Of a stretch of DNA of 64,000 nt, positions 53,093 through 62,630 are shown one piece after another. Below the pieces are notes generated by a model. That model was not told where the DNA came from. It searched no databases and worked only from the letters and a program-made list of their open reading frames with translations. This DNA is from Chitinasiproducens palmae (GTDB lineage Bacteria; Pseudomonadota; Gammaproteobacteria; Burkholderiales; Burkholderiaceae). Both the position numbers and the translations under genes were made by a program. Location: the NCBI RefSeq assembly GCF_900095735.1, contig NZ_FNLO01000012.1, forward strand, positions 141,062 to 205,061. The letters run 5' to 3'. Each line of letters starts with the position of its first letter. Position 1 is the stretch's first letter.

Positions 53093-56000
53093 CTACCGCA
53101 TCTCCTTTCTCAGCGCCTCGATCACCTTGTTCTCCATCAGGGCTGTCCGCGTCAAGCGGCTGATCGTCTTGTCGATGCCGGCCGGAATCGCCGCCTCGAT
53201 GTACAACGCAGCGTTCACGCGCATCGGCTCCATCGCACCGTTTTCATCGAGAATCCGCTGTTCCAATACAACAGCGAGCGAACGCCCCCGGTCGAGCCCG
53301 GTCGCCGACGGCGGGAACCGAAGATCGTTGAGCATCAGCGTGACAATGCCCGAGACGACCGCGCGCAATGGACTGATCCGGTGCGTGCCGAACGCGGTCA
53401 CGATATGATGTCTGGCGGCGACATCGATGCGACGGTTCAGCACATCAGGCACGCCATCCTTCCCGCTGCCGCTGAAGGTCAGCACCGGATTCTTGCGCCA
53501 GTCCGCCGACCACTCGTGCAGCAACCTCTGGAAGGTCGCCGAGGTCTGCGTCACGTCTTTCAGCATGTCTCGCACGCCCGTCTCCAACTCGGGTCTCATA
53601 TCGAAGCGGGGCGCCGTTGCCGGCGCATCGAGCCATGCATCGCTTGGTTTCGACTCCGGTGGGCGCCCAAGCCTGTCGATGAATTGCTTGAAAGCGATCA
53701 CCGCCGGGCGGTCGCCGACCCGTTCGCCGTTGGCGAGCAGGCTTTGAGACGATACCGTTAGTCGCTCAACCCAGGCGCGATCGAGCAACGCGTTCTCCTC
53801 GTGCAGCCGGGACAGGGCTTCCTCACGCCGCACCGCCATGATTTCGCGCCGTAGCGCATCACTATTCGGACCGGCCAGGTACATGACCCGCTCTTCGTTC
53901 GTACCGAACGTTTCCTCGCTCTCCTGCAGAATTCGATCGACAAAGTAGACGATCGGGCCGCGCTGCTCTGCCATGCCAGTACGCCCCACGTTCAACGCCT
54001 CTCGCGCCGCGTGCAGCTCCTGCTCCAGGCTCCGGCGACGACGCTCCTGGATTGGCGACGGTCCCAACGTCGACCGCAGCGCTTGCAGATCCATCGCGAG
54101 GCCGCGCACGGCCGCCTCCTGCTCACCGTAGGGCATCTCGAAGGTGGTGTCGGGCAACCGGGTCAGCGCATGCACCAACTCATGCAGCACCGCCCGCTCA
54201 TAGGTCATTTGCACGAAGCCGGACACCCCCATATAGGAAAGCTGCTCGACGTCCTTCTCCACACCGAGGTGAATGCGATCGGCGCCAAGCGCATTGTCTT
54301 CGGCAAAGATCGTTCGACACTGCATGCGCGGGCCAATGTGTATCGTCCACTCGCGCGGCGCCAGACCCGCGCGGGCAAGCAGCAGCCGGAAAGTCGGACT
54401 GCGTCGCCTGGCGTGATCGAAGGTGCGGCGCACCTTTTCCTGCAGCAGCGCTGGCGCCCGCTTGGCAAAGCGAAAAAATCGCGCGAAGCTGGGACAATCC
54501 TGTGCCAGCGGGTCGCTGAAATGTTCGACGCCATGCAGCAGTTTCTGAATAGCGCTGACAGTGAAACGGTTCGATGCGAGCGTTTGTATCGACGGATGGA
54601 GTTCACGCACCAACACGCTGACGTACGCGTCGGCGTTCACCTCGTGCGTGACCAGCCGGCCGTCATCGATCACCTCGCGGGTCACAGGGTTGATCGTGCG
54701 ATACACGGCGCCGGTCCGCACGACACGTACGTGTCCCGGCACGCCAGCAGCGACCACCTCGCGTTCCTCCCTGTTCAGCAGCGGCGCCGTGTCGCCGGCA
54801 AATGTAGCTGTCACTTCGTGCGACAGGACCTCGTCGATCTGACCGGCATACATGTCGGCAACCGGCAAGAACATCGTCGCGGCGTCGATGATGCTGTTGA
54901 TGACGCGCCTGTGAGAGACGTCGTCGAGCAGCACCGACACATCGCCGACCAGCGGCAGGAAGCCCAGCAGCATGCCAGGGGTGACCACATGGTGCGTTAC
55001 CGCCGACGGCGGATCGGCCGCTTTTAGCGTTCGAGCCCGGTTCAGCACCCGGCCGCGCGTCAAACGCTTCCCCTCTTCCCGTACGCTTTCCGCCGCGCGC
55101 GCCACCAGGCGCTGATGCGCACGGACCGCATTGAGGAAGTACGTCGATGCCGCCGCGAATTGTGCGGGTTTGTCGCCACTGCCGGTTCGGGTGCTGCTGG
55201 TTGGCGTGCTTTCGTCGGAGGCCTCACGGTCCTCGTCCGGATCGTCTGGCAAAAGCCATCCATACAGATCATTCGGCGTCGCGCCATACTTCGCAGCCTC
55301 AGCCTCGATCTCTTCGAAAGACCAGTTATGATCGCCAGGCAGCAGCGCCTGCAAGCGTTGATGCGCATACAGACAGACCATGTCGAAGTGTTCCGACGGC
55401 GTTCGATAGAACTGAAGCGTGTCCAGAACGTCCAGTCGCCAACGGCGCAGACAATCGATCTCGGCAGCGTCGACAAGCTCGGACCGTTCGTCGCCGGCAT
55501 CGAATAGCGCCAATTCACGCTTCAGATCGTCACGCAGGAGCCTCATCCACCTGACCAACGCGTAGTCGGATGGGGAACGCCGTGGCGGCGGCAGCAGACT
55601 GAGCCGGTGAGCCAGCCACGGACTCTGCGCGTCAGGATCGGCGCGATACGCGTCCAGCAATCGCGTCACTTGCGCGTACAGTTGCTCGTCCCAGAAAGCC
55701 CGCAACTGCGGCATCGAGAGCGGCTCCAAGCCGTTCGAGTAAGCGAGATGCAGCGCCGCTAGCCAGCCCGGATGTACCTCGCGCGCACCGGGCGGATTCC
55801 GCCACGCGACGGCGATGCGACTCAAGGTTGCCAGCATGCCTGGCAAACTCTCTTCGCCAATCATCGGTCCTTCCAGACGCTTCTCGCTCAACAGATTCAG
55901 CACGGTGCGCAAGGTGTGACTGAGCGTGCCAACCGGATGAAGCTGGTCGATCACGGCACTTGCACCGATGCGAGTGCGGCAGTCCTCGCCCGGATAATAA

Positions 56001-57337
56001 GGAAGTGCCCGGTCCAACGTCGCGGCGTCGTTTTTCATCGACAGCCGGGTTGCGCCGCGAAAACACACACCATCGAAACGGATGTCGGTACTGCCCGGCC
56101 AATGTGGATAAGGATTGCGCACCAGCGATCTAGCTCGGTCCGCATACCGCCAGTCCGCGTTGAAACGCGCGATAAACAGCACCAGAACGGGACGCGACAC
56201 CGAGGCGGGCACGATCACATGCTTACCCAGTCCGGCATCTCGCTCACTCAAATACAGGCTGCCCGCACGCGCAAGGTGCCGCAGCAACGTGGCGCCGAGA
56301 ACCACGCGCCGTTGACCATCGAAGCGCATGTATTCCGAAAACACACACGCCGCCGGCTCGCATTGCGCCCACGACGCGACCGCGTCCAGGGCGGCCAGCG
56401 GATCCGCATAGCGTGCCGCTGCCCCGCTGGCCCCAAGGAACGTGTGATTAAGAAAACGCTGCCACGAATGCGCCTGCAACTGATCCGCCAACAATTCGAG
56501 ACGGGTCCGGCCCGACGAAGCACACGGCCCCAGCCCGATGTCTTGCCGCAACGACACGAGCGTTTCCTCCGCCGCCAAGCCGAGCCGTTCCTCGCCCAGT
56601 TGGCCCTGCAACTCCAAGGCGCTGAGCGTCCGCGCCGAGTCCAGCAACGCCCTCGTGTCATAAGTCAGCGCGAGACACTCATAATCATCGAGAAGCAGGC
56701 GCGTGCACGCGCGCCGCGCGCCAGCATCCGCCGCCCGCTCGTCAGATGGCAGATGCACCGTCACGTCCAGCGGTGATAGCGGTGAGCGCCGACAGCGCTC
56801 TCTATCCACCGCAATCGCAGCGCTCAAGCCACTGACGGCCTCCTGGCTCACAGGCGCGCGACGATTGCGCGCCGGCGCGGCAATCGTAGCCGACTGACGC
56901 CGCTCGCCAACCAGCACTGCCCGGTCCGCACCGATGCGCGGCGCGCGCCAGCGCGCCACGCGACCCGCCTCGACGCCTGCGCCAGCTGCTTCACCAGTCG
57001 CCACCGCGCCGCGCAACGCGGGCCATCCGACACATTGCGGACCAGCCGTCTCGGATAACTCAAGCGGCTGCCCTCGTGCCGCTGACCGCCCCACCCCCGC
57101 CACCGGAAACCGGCGCGCGGGCGAAGCGTGCGTACACAGCAGCACGCTATAGAAAATCGCCCGCATAACATCCGCACGCCGTACCTCGCGGTCGTCACCG
57201 CCACGCTGCGCATCCGCAAGCCGCACGTTTCGACGACGTTCGCTTTGACGCGACGACTCAGGCGCGTTTCGCCTCCGGTCAAATTCGCCAAGCGCGCGGC
57301 GACGTTGGGCCAGGTCGGCAGCGGAGTGAAGAGTCAT
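53093..57337 (-). CDS. Giant effector/toxin-like protein with HExxH zinc-protease motif
   Basis: 1414 residues. Residues 1 to about 200 are Arg/Ala-rich and look disordered; the start at 57337 has AAGG 7 bases upstream but a later start is possible. No Sec signal is clear. A hydrophobic stretch at about 785-830 (GMLLGFLPLVGDVSVLL…FLPVADMYAG) resembles the helical segment of dermonecrotic-toxin-like effectors. HELVH at 1052-1056, followed by YGEQEAAVRG (Glu1072/1074), fits a zincin of the M91/NleD-HopH1 style. The C-terminal 300 residues are helical. It is monocistronic and next to island-like DNA. I infer a secreted effector or toxin; no secretion genes are in the window. Confidence 0.65.
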   Translation of the reverse strand: MTLHSAADLAQRRRALGEFDRRRNAPESSRQSERRRNVRLADAQRGGDDREVRRADVMRAIFYSVLLCTHASPARRFPVAGVGRSAARGQPLELSETAGPQCVGWPALRGAVATGEAAGAGVEAGRVARWRAPRIGADRAVLVGERRQSATIAAPARNRRAPVSQEAVSGLSAAIAVDRERCRRSPLSPLDVTVHLPSDERAADAGARRACTRLLLDDYECLALTYDTRALLDSARTLSALELQGQLGEERLGLAAEETLVSLRQDIGLGPCASSGRTRLELLADQLQAHSWQRFLNHTFLGASGAAARYADPLAALDAVASWAQCEPAACVFSEYMRFDGQRRVVLGATLLRHLARAGSLYLSERDAGLGKHVIVPASVSRPVLVLFIARFNADWRYADRARSLVRNPYPHWPGSTDIRFDGVCFRGATRLSMKNDAATLDRALPYYPGEDCRTRIGASAVIDQLHPVGTLSHTLRTVLNLLSEKRLEGPMIGEESLPGMLATLSRIAVAWRNPPGAREVHPGWLAALHLAYSNGLEPLSMPQLRAFWDEQLYAQVTRLLDAYRADPDAQSPWLAHRLSLLPPPRRSPSDYALVRWMRLLRDDLKRELALFDAGDERSELVDAAEIDCLRRWRLDVLDTLQFYRTPSEHFDMVCLYAHQRLQALLPGDHNWSFEEIEAEAAKYGATPNDLYGWLLPDDPDEDREASDESTPTSSTRTGSGDKPAQFAAASTYFLNAVRAHQRLVARAAESVREEGKRLTRGRVLNRARTLKAADPPSAVTHHVVTPGMLLGFLPLVGDVSVLLDDVSHRRVINSIIDAATMFLPVADMYAGQIDEVLSHEVTATFAGDTAPLLNREEREVVAAGVPGHVRVVRTGAVYRTINPVTREVIDDGRLVTHEVNADAYVSVLVRELHPSIQTLASNRFTVSAIQKLLHGVEHFSDPLAQDCPSFARFFRFAKRAPALLQEKVRRTFDHARRRSPTFRLLLARAGLAPREWTIHIGPRMQCRTIFAEDNALGADRIHLGVEKDVEQLSYMGVSGFVQMTYERAVLHELVHALTRLPDTTFEMPYGEQEAAVRGLAMDLQALRSTLGPSPIQERRRRSLEQELHAAREALNVGRTGMAEQRGPIVYFVDRILQESEETFGTNEERVMYLAGPNSDALRREIMAVRREEALSRLHEENALLDRAWVERLTVSSQSLLANGERVGDRPAVIAFKQFIDRLGRPPESKPSDAWLDAPATAPRFDMRPELETGVRDMLKDVTQTSATFQRLLHEWSADWRKNPVLTFSGSGKDGVPDVLNRRIDVAARHHIVTAFGTHRISPLRAVVSGIVTLMLNDLRFPPSATGLDRGRSLAVVLEQRILDENGAMEPMRVNAALYIEAAIPAGIDKTISRLTRTALMENKVIEALRKEMR

Positions 57338-57844
57338 GGCATGCCTTATAACGAGATGAACAACGGAAGACCAGCGCTACACACGGAGGCCATCCTCACG
57401 TCCACCAGCCCACCCCGAGCGCCGGAAAGGATCACGCGCGGCACCGCGCCGCCTATTTCCGAAACTTCGTCGAACCGAGACGGACACCGGAACGCGCGGT
57501 ACGTTGAAATCGCGTGAACGTACGGGTTGCTAACCGCGGAGCGTTCACTCCCGGTCGATCAACCTTTGACAGTGACAGAGCAACGCCGGTTACGCGCGTA
57601 ACGAACCGCCGCAGCTCGCGACCGAAACGGCACACCGCGCGATCCTGAAGCGTGCTGCGACACATCAACGCTGTGCCATCGACTCCTCAAGGTATGGATA
57701 CCGACGTCCCGTAGTCGAGGCTAACGCTCGGCATTCGAGACACTACCGGCAAGTGGCGGTGCCGGCAGCGAAATATCGTCCTGAGGGATCGAACTCGAAC
57801 CGGGGCGCAGCGAGCCTGATATGGGAAAGATGGGATTTGAGCGT
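57338..57844. other. Upstream region of the giant gene, no gene seen
   Basis: About 500 bp between the giant gene and a decayed transposase. It contains TTGACA at 57566 (plus orientation) and a 14-bp palindrome at 57589-57602. I looked for a TTCG-N16-TTCG (hrpII/PIP-type) element upstream of the giant gene and did not find one. Confidence 0.5.
57589..57602. promoter_or_regulatory. Perfect 14-bp palindrome GTTACGCGCGTAAC
   Basis: A perfect dyad about 250 bp upstream of the giant gene start and 18 bp after a TTGACA hexamer. Its position relative to that hexamer is where a −10 element and operator would overlap. No plus-strand gene follows, so its relevance is uncertain. Confidence 0.35.
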
Positions 57845-58200
57845 TCAACCGCTGGCGAAAAGTGTATTGAACCAGCGGGACCTACTCAGCTTCACCGATT
57901 GAATTGATGATTCAGTCGGGGTCTTCTTGCCCAGAGCCTGAAGTGGGCGCCGGTCGTTGCGAACGTAGCCAATCACCGATCACATGGCTGAGATGATGGA
58001 CGGGCTCGAAGCGATGCCGGCCGTGCAGCCTTTCCCACTTCGCAACAGTTGTCAGCCGAGTAGTTCGCGTGTGTGGCAGTCGATCGCTCGGGAGAGCGTG
58101 ACCCAGCCATCGTGTCTAGCGCATACCCGGCGCAGATCCGTGGACCCGGGTTCGTTGGGTGCCGTTGCCAAGCATGTCATAGTCTGGACTCGTGGGCCGA
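57845..58200 (-). pseudogene. Decayed IS3-family transposase (orfB fragments)
   Basis: Minus-strand translation shows recognisable pieces of an IS3-type orfB in different frames. NEPGSTDLRRVCARHDGWVTL, then DCHTRELLG (about 58052-58170), is followed in another frame by RSGKGCTAGIA. After an internal deletion comes YVRNDRRPLQALGKKTPTE (about 57910-57970), ending at a stop at 57845. Normal proteins of this group read 'DCHTRELLGW…RSGKATTA…NDRRPLQALG'. Several frameshifts and stops make it non-functional. It is a different element from the intact IS at the window's right edge. The outer boundary is approximate. Confidence 0.75.
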
Positions 58201-58538
58201 AAGCAATCGGCCGTTGGCAAACCGTCTAGCCCCTTGACTGCCCCCCGCTGCACGGCGCTCTCTTTGAACCCCACTCAATTGTTAATAATGAAAAAATATC
58301 GATATCAATCAGATAATTGAGACAATCAGAAGTGTCAATGCCAAAAAAATACCATTCTCACTGCCGTTGCAAAGAGATTTACGCTAATACCCGCGTTGCC
58401 TCGCCTTGTTGCGACCACTGAGCAACTGCGTTTTTGTCGAAGGAAGCGAAGGTCTCTCCACCCAGCCATTTGCCTTCACATGAGCCATGATGCCATCGGC
58501 GAAATCACCTCTGGCCTCTAGAAGCACTAGTCCTACCT
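58201..58538. other. AT-rich intergenic patch after the restriction locus
   Basis: The stretch 58266-58380 is strikingly AT-rich compared with the window (runs such as TTGTTAATAATGAAAAAATATCG) and separates the decayed transposase from hsdR. No gene, tRNA or terminator is clear. The composition supports foreign origin of this end of the window. Confidence 0.6.
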
Positions 58539-61500
58539 CTAAGCGCTGGTGGTTCCGGAACCTGACCGCTCCCGAAGCGCTTCGTAGAGCTGTGCCGGCC
58601 CCAGCAGGATGTCTTTCAGACCAGCTCGCACGCGCTCAGAGCCGAGGGCCTGCGTGCTCATCGTTGTGTGTGCGTCGAACGCATCCATAATGGCATGCAG
58701 CAACGCATCCTTGAGGTCCGGAGAATTGGCGAACTGTTCCTTGCTGTTGCTCGCGGCCTGTCGCACCAGTAGGCCATTCTCGAGCAACTTTCCCTTTAGG
58801 ACCCCATTGACGTACACAAGCTGATCGTCGTCCGTCAGCTCTCCGTCAAACAGGCCGTTCACCTTCTGGATGATCTCTTCCAGAAAGGCTTTCTGCTTCT
58901 CCTGCACGGCCCCGCTACCGACCGCATCCATCGGCTGCAATTTGGGCGTCTCACCGTGGCTCAGGCTCAAAGGCTGGACACCGTTATTGCGCAGACTGTG
59001 ATGCGTCAACGTCACCTTGGACAGGTCCACCGTGTCGCGTTCCCGACCAAACTCCAACAGCGGTATCAAAAGCTTGTAGAACAAGAACCGCTTCTCGATA
59101 TCCGTGTTGCCGTAGTCGAAAATCTGGGATAGGAACGCATAGAGGCGCACAAAGGCTCCCATGTCGTTCTTGAACAGGATCAGCGCATCAAGAGCATCGC
59201 GCGTTGCCTGAGCGGCCTTGTCATCCTTTTGGGCTTCTGCTGCAGCCTTCTGCGCTTGGGCTGACTTGTAACGCCTCAGCAGCCGATCTGCGACGGGCGC
59301 GATGGCGGCCTGTAACTGTGCCTGCGTCCCTCTAGAATCAAGGTCGACCTTTACGACCCGCTCGACTTCAAAATCATCGTAGCAACCGGCGGCGTCCAGC
59401 TTCGCCCGCAGATCATAGACGTGGTTGGGATCGGTTGTCGCTTCAAGTTGCGCCGTCTCATAATAGGTCTTGAAGGCTTTCAGGATGTCGCCGGCGTCGT
59501 TGACGAAATCGAGAATGTAGGTGGTGTCCTTGCCCGGATACGCGCGGTTCAAACGAGAGAGTGTCTGCACCGCCTGAATGCCACCGAGCATCTTGTCCAC
59601 ATACATGCCGCACAACAAAGGCTGATCGAACCCGGTCTGGAATTTGTTGGCGACCAGCAGCAAGTGATACTCGGGCTCCGCAAAAGCATCGCGGATATCA
59701 CGCCCCTTCAGCCCCGGATTCAGTTCCTTACTGGCCTCCGTCACAGGCGCGGGATAACTGTCCGGATCGTCGATCTCGCCCGAGAACGCCACCAGCACGC
59801 CAAGCGGGTAGTTTTGCCTTTCGATATAGGCCCGGATCGCCTTCTGCCAGCGCACTGCCTCTTTGCGGCTAGCGACAACCACCATCGCCTTCGACTTGCC
59901 GCTCAATAGTGGCTGGACGTTCTCGCGGTAATGCTCAACGACGATCTGCACCTTCTGCGCAATGTTGTAGGGATGCAGCCGAACCCACTGCATGATGCCC
60001 TTCATCGCGGCGCTGCGCTCAACCTCCGTCTCATCCAGTTCCTGCCCGTCATGTGCCAAGCGAAAGGCCATCTTGTAGGTGGTGTAATTCTGCAGCACGT
60101 CGAGGATGAACCCCTCCTCGATCGCCTGCCGCATGGAGTAGACGTGAAACGGCTCCGGTAGTCCATCCGGGCCGGGGCGACCGAAAAGCTCCAACGTCTT
60201 CTGCTTTGGCGTGGCGGTGAAGGCGATATAGGTCAGACCCTTCGCACCCGTCCGCGACTCCATCTGGGCCGCGAGCAATGCTTCCGTGTCCACCTCGCCG
60301 CCATCCTGCAATTCCGCCCATTCTTCAGCGGAGAGCAGTTGCTTTAGCTTGGCCGCCGCCTCGCCCGTTTGCGAGCTATGGGCCTCGTCGGCGATGACCG
60401 CGAAGCGTTTACCCTCCGTCGCCGCCAGTTCCTGCACAGCGGCGAGCGCGAAGGGAAAGGTCTGGATGGTGCAGACGATGATCTTCTTGCCTTCCTTCAA
60501 CGCCTGGCCGAGCTGGGCGCTCTTGCTGCCATGCTCATTGGTGATCGTGGCCACCACGCCAGTCGTGCGCTCGAAATCGAATATGGCTTCCTGCAACTGG
60601 GCATCCAGCACCGTGCGGTCAGACACTACCAGAACGCTGTCAAACATCTTCTTATGTTGGGCATCATGCAGATCGGCCAGAAAATGCGCCGTCCAGGCGA
60701 TGGAGTTGGTCTTGCCGGACCCCGCCGAATGCTGGATCAGATAACGCTGCCCAGCGCCATGCGCCAATACATCCGCGACCAGCCGGCGCGTGGCATCCAA
60801 CTGGTGATAGCGCGGGAAGATGACGCTTCTCAACTGCTTCTTGTCATCCCGCTTGCCGATCAGATAGCGATGCAGAATATCCAGCCAGCTTTCCCGCGCC
60901 CACACCTCCTCCCACAAATAGGAGGTGGCAAAGCCTTTCGGGTTGGGCGCATTCCCCGCCGCACCCGCATTGCCCCGATTAAAGGGCAAAAAATACGTCG
61001 CCGGGCCGGCCAGCCGCGTGGTCATCATCACCTCGGTCTGGCTGACCGCGAAATGCACCAACGCGCCACCAGGGAAGCTCAGCAACGGTTCGCTCTGGCC
61101 GCCCTTCGGCTGCGGATCGCGGTCGAACCGGTATTGATCCACCGCATCCTGCACCCCTTGGGTGAAGTCCGATTTCAACTCGGCTGTCGCGACCGCAATG
61201 CCGTTGACGAACAACACCAGGTCTATCGCATCCTGCGGATTGTTCAGCGAATGCCGAACCTGCCGCACAACGCGCAAACGGTTCGCGGCATAGTGCTGCT
61301 GTATAACCGGATTGATCGCCAACGCCGGTTTGAACTGCACCAGAGAGAGCGGCTCTTTCAGCCCCAGCATCTCCACACCACGGCGCAGCACATCCAGCGT
61401 GCCGCGCTCATTCAGGCTCTTGCGCACCCGTTCCGCCACGCGCTTGGCGAGCATGGGGCCATGCGTCTTGCTCAGGCGCTGCCAGTTATCCGGCTGCGTC

Positions 61501-61649
61501 GCCTCAATCCACGCCAGCAAGTCCGGCAGGAACAGCGCATTGGCACGGTCATACTGCGCTGCGTCACCCTCGGCATAAAGCCAGCCGTTTGAGGCCAGTG
61601 CTTGGCAGATTTCCGCCTCGAAATGATGCTCCTGGTGCAGATTACTCAT
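58539..61649 (-). CDS. hsdR: Type I restriction enzyme R subunit (HsdR)
   Basis: 1036 residues. The N-terminal nuclease domain has Asp143 (AIDLVLFVNG) and the Glu157/Lys159 pair in TAELKSDFTQG, the PD-(D/E)XK site. The translocase follows: Walker A in HSAGSGKTNS (Lys313), DEAH at 421-424 (IADEAHSSQTG), FTATPKQKT, and FQTGFDQPLLCGMYVDK for motif VI. It is full-length and without frameshifts. HsdR needs HsdM and HsdS to recognise DNA; hsdS here is truncated and hsdM is not in the window. It starts 48 bp after the PD-(D/E)XK gene's stop. Confidence 0.95.
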   Translation of the reverse strand: MSNLHQEHHFEAEICQALASNGWLYAEGDAAQYDRANALFLPDLLAWIEATQPDNWQRLSKTHGPMLAKRVAERVRKSLNERGTLDVLRRGVEMLGLKEPLSLVQFKPALAINPVIQQHYAANRLRVVRQVRHSLNNPQDAIDLVLFVNGIAVATAELKSDFTQGVQDAVDQYRFDRDPQPKGGQSEPLLSFPGGALVHFAVSQTEVMMTTRLAGPATYFLPFNRGNAGAAGNAPNPKGFATSYLWEEVWARESWLDILHRYLIGKRDDKKQLRSVIFPRYHQLDATRRLVADVLAHGAGQRYLIQHSAGSGKTNSIAWTAHFLADLHDAQHKKMFDSVLVVSDRTVLDAQLQEAIFDFERTTGVVATITNEHGSKSAQLGQALKEGKKIIVCTIQTFPFALAAVQELAATEGKRFAVIADEAHSSQTGEAAAKLKQLLSAEEWAELQDGGEVDTEALLAAQMESRTGAKGLTYIAFTATPKQKTLELFGRPGPDGLPEPFHVYSMRQAIEEGFILDVLQNYTTYKMAFRLAHDGQELDETEVERSAAMKGIMQWVRLHPYNIAQKVQIVVEHYRENVQPLLSGKSKAMVVVASRKEAVRWQKAIRAYIERQNYPLGVLVAFSGEIDDPDSYPAPVTEASKELNPGLKGRDIRDAFAEPEYHLLLVANKFQTGFDQPLLCGMYVDKMLGGIQAVQTLSRLNRAYPGKDTTYILDFVNDAGDILKAFKTYYETAQLEATTDPNHVYDLRAKLDAAGCYDDFEVERVVKVDLDSRGTQAQLQAAIAPVADRLLRRYKSAQAQKAAAEAQKDDKAAQATRDALDALILFKNDMGAFVRLYAFLSQIFDYGNTDIEKRFLFYKLLIPLLEFGRERDTVDLSKVTLTHHSLRNNGVQPLSLSHGETPKLQPMDAVGSGAVQEKQKAFLEEIIQKVNGLFDGELTDDDQLVYVNGVLKGKLLENGLLVRQAASNSKEQFANSPDLKDALLHAIMDAFDAHTTMSTQALGSERVRAGLKDILLGPAQLYEALRERSGSGTTSA

Positions 61650-61697
61650 CGATGGCCCTGTTTGATTATCGTTTTGAGGTGCGATGGCGCATCGCGG

Positions 61698-62630
61698 TCA
61701 GCTGTCGGCGTAGCTGCGCTCAAGCAGCGGCTTGGCGCGGTCAAGGTCGGCCGGCGTGCGGATCGTCAACTCCAGATCGCCCGTACCCCAATGCCCGATC
61801 TGAGACACGTCGCGGCTGAACCCTTCCTGCAACGCGACGGAGGCGGGATCGAGCTTCAGCGTCACCAGCATGCGATTGGTGTAGACGATCACGCAGGCGA
61901 AGTTCTTCAGCCGCCGAAACGCCGTGTAAAGCTTCAGGCGCTTTTCCTGCACGTCGTCGCCCAGGCTCATGAGATAGCTGACCATCTGAGCGTAAATGGC
62001 CTGAATCTCGGGCGAGGCTGAAGCCAGTTGCTCTGCCAGCGATTTGTCTTTGCCAGCGGACTTTGGCGCTGCCGGTTCGCCGGTGGTGTCTGCCGCTGCG
62101 GGTTTGACTGCCGTGGCATCCGGCACGCTCTGCGCGTTGACCAGTTCAAGCAGCAATAGATCTTCGCCAAACAGCTTGTAGCGCAGCAATTCGATATTGC
62201 GCGGAATCTGCTGGACCGCATGTTCGTCATAACGGGTGAAATCAGCCGCGATGCACAGCAGCCGCGTGCCGGTCCATTCAATCTGCTCGGCCACCTCCTT
62301 GCCGAGCTTCTCCATCACTAGCCAACGGAATTCGGCCTGATGGTCTAGCAACCAATCCAGATAGAACAAGCCCTGGTTGATGACGTTCTCGGTGCTGTGG
62401 CGTTTGTATTCGATGATGACCGGGCAACCATTCTCATCCAACCCCAAAGAATCGATGCGGCCGCGATGGGTTTTGCCGGTTTTGTATTCGCTGGCGAGGA
62501 AGCGCACGCCGAGAAAGGTGGACATATTGGCTTCGATCAAGCTCTGCAAGGCCTTTTCCAGCTTGGCCGCCTGACTTGGAAGCTCGATGGCAGTGCCATC
62601 GCCGAGGCGAAAAAGCTGGATGTCGGTCAT
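61698..62630 (-). CDS. PD-(D/E)XK nuclease-like protein between hsdR and hsdS
   Basis: 310 residues. The N-terminal part reads GRIDSLGLDENGCPVIIEYKR, with Asp60 and the Glu74/Lys76 pair, a NucS/DUF91-like nuclease core. A linker (about 175-200, Ala/Lys-rich) leads to a C-terminal domain (about 200-305, LAEQLASASPEIQAIYAQMVSYLMSLGDDVQEKRLKLYTAFRRLKNFACVIVYTNR), which resembles the DUF5655-type predicted transport/nuclease module. The ATG overlaps the hsdS stop (62627-62630), so it is coupled to the restriction operon. Similar genes accompany type I systems in other genomes; the role there is unclear. Confidence 0.75.
   Translation of the reverse strand: MTDIQLFRLGDGTAIELPSQAAKLEKALQSLIEANMSTFLGVRFLASEYKTGKTHRGRIDSLGLDENGCPVIIEYKRHSTENVINQGLFYLDWLLDHQAEFRWLVMEKLGKEVAEQIEWTGTRLLCIAADFTRYDEHAVQQIPRNIELLRYKLFGEDLLLLELVNAQSVPDATAVKPAAADTTGEPAAPKSAGKDKSLAEQLASASPEIQAIYAQMVSYLMSLGDDVQEKRLKLYTAFRRLKNFACVIVYTNRMLVTLKLDPASVALQEGFSRDVSQIGHWGTGDLELTIRTPADLDRAKPLLERSYADS

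Noticed and set aside
56848..57291. Alternative-frame start for the giant protein (147 codons)
   Set aside because: Arg-rich, does not connect to the long frame, and the long frame itself is open to 57337.
57338..57500. hrpII/PIP-type promoter for the giant gene
   Set aside because: CGAA motifs occur at 57460 and 57471 but with 7-nt rather than 16-nt spacing.
57780..57840. tRNA-like sequence (GGTTCGAGTTCGATCC on the minus strand)
   Set aside because: The T-arm loop length and the remaining cloverleaf do not fit; no acceptor stem found.
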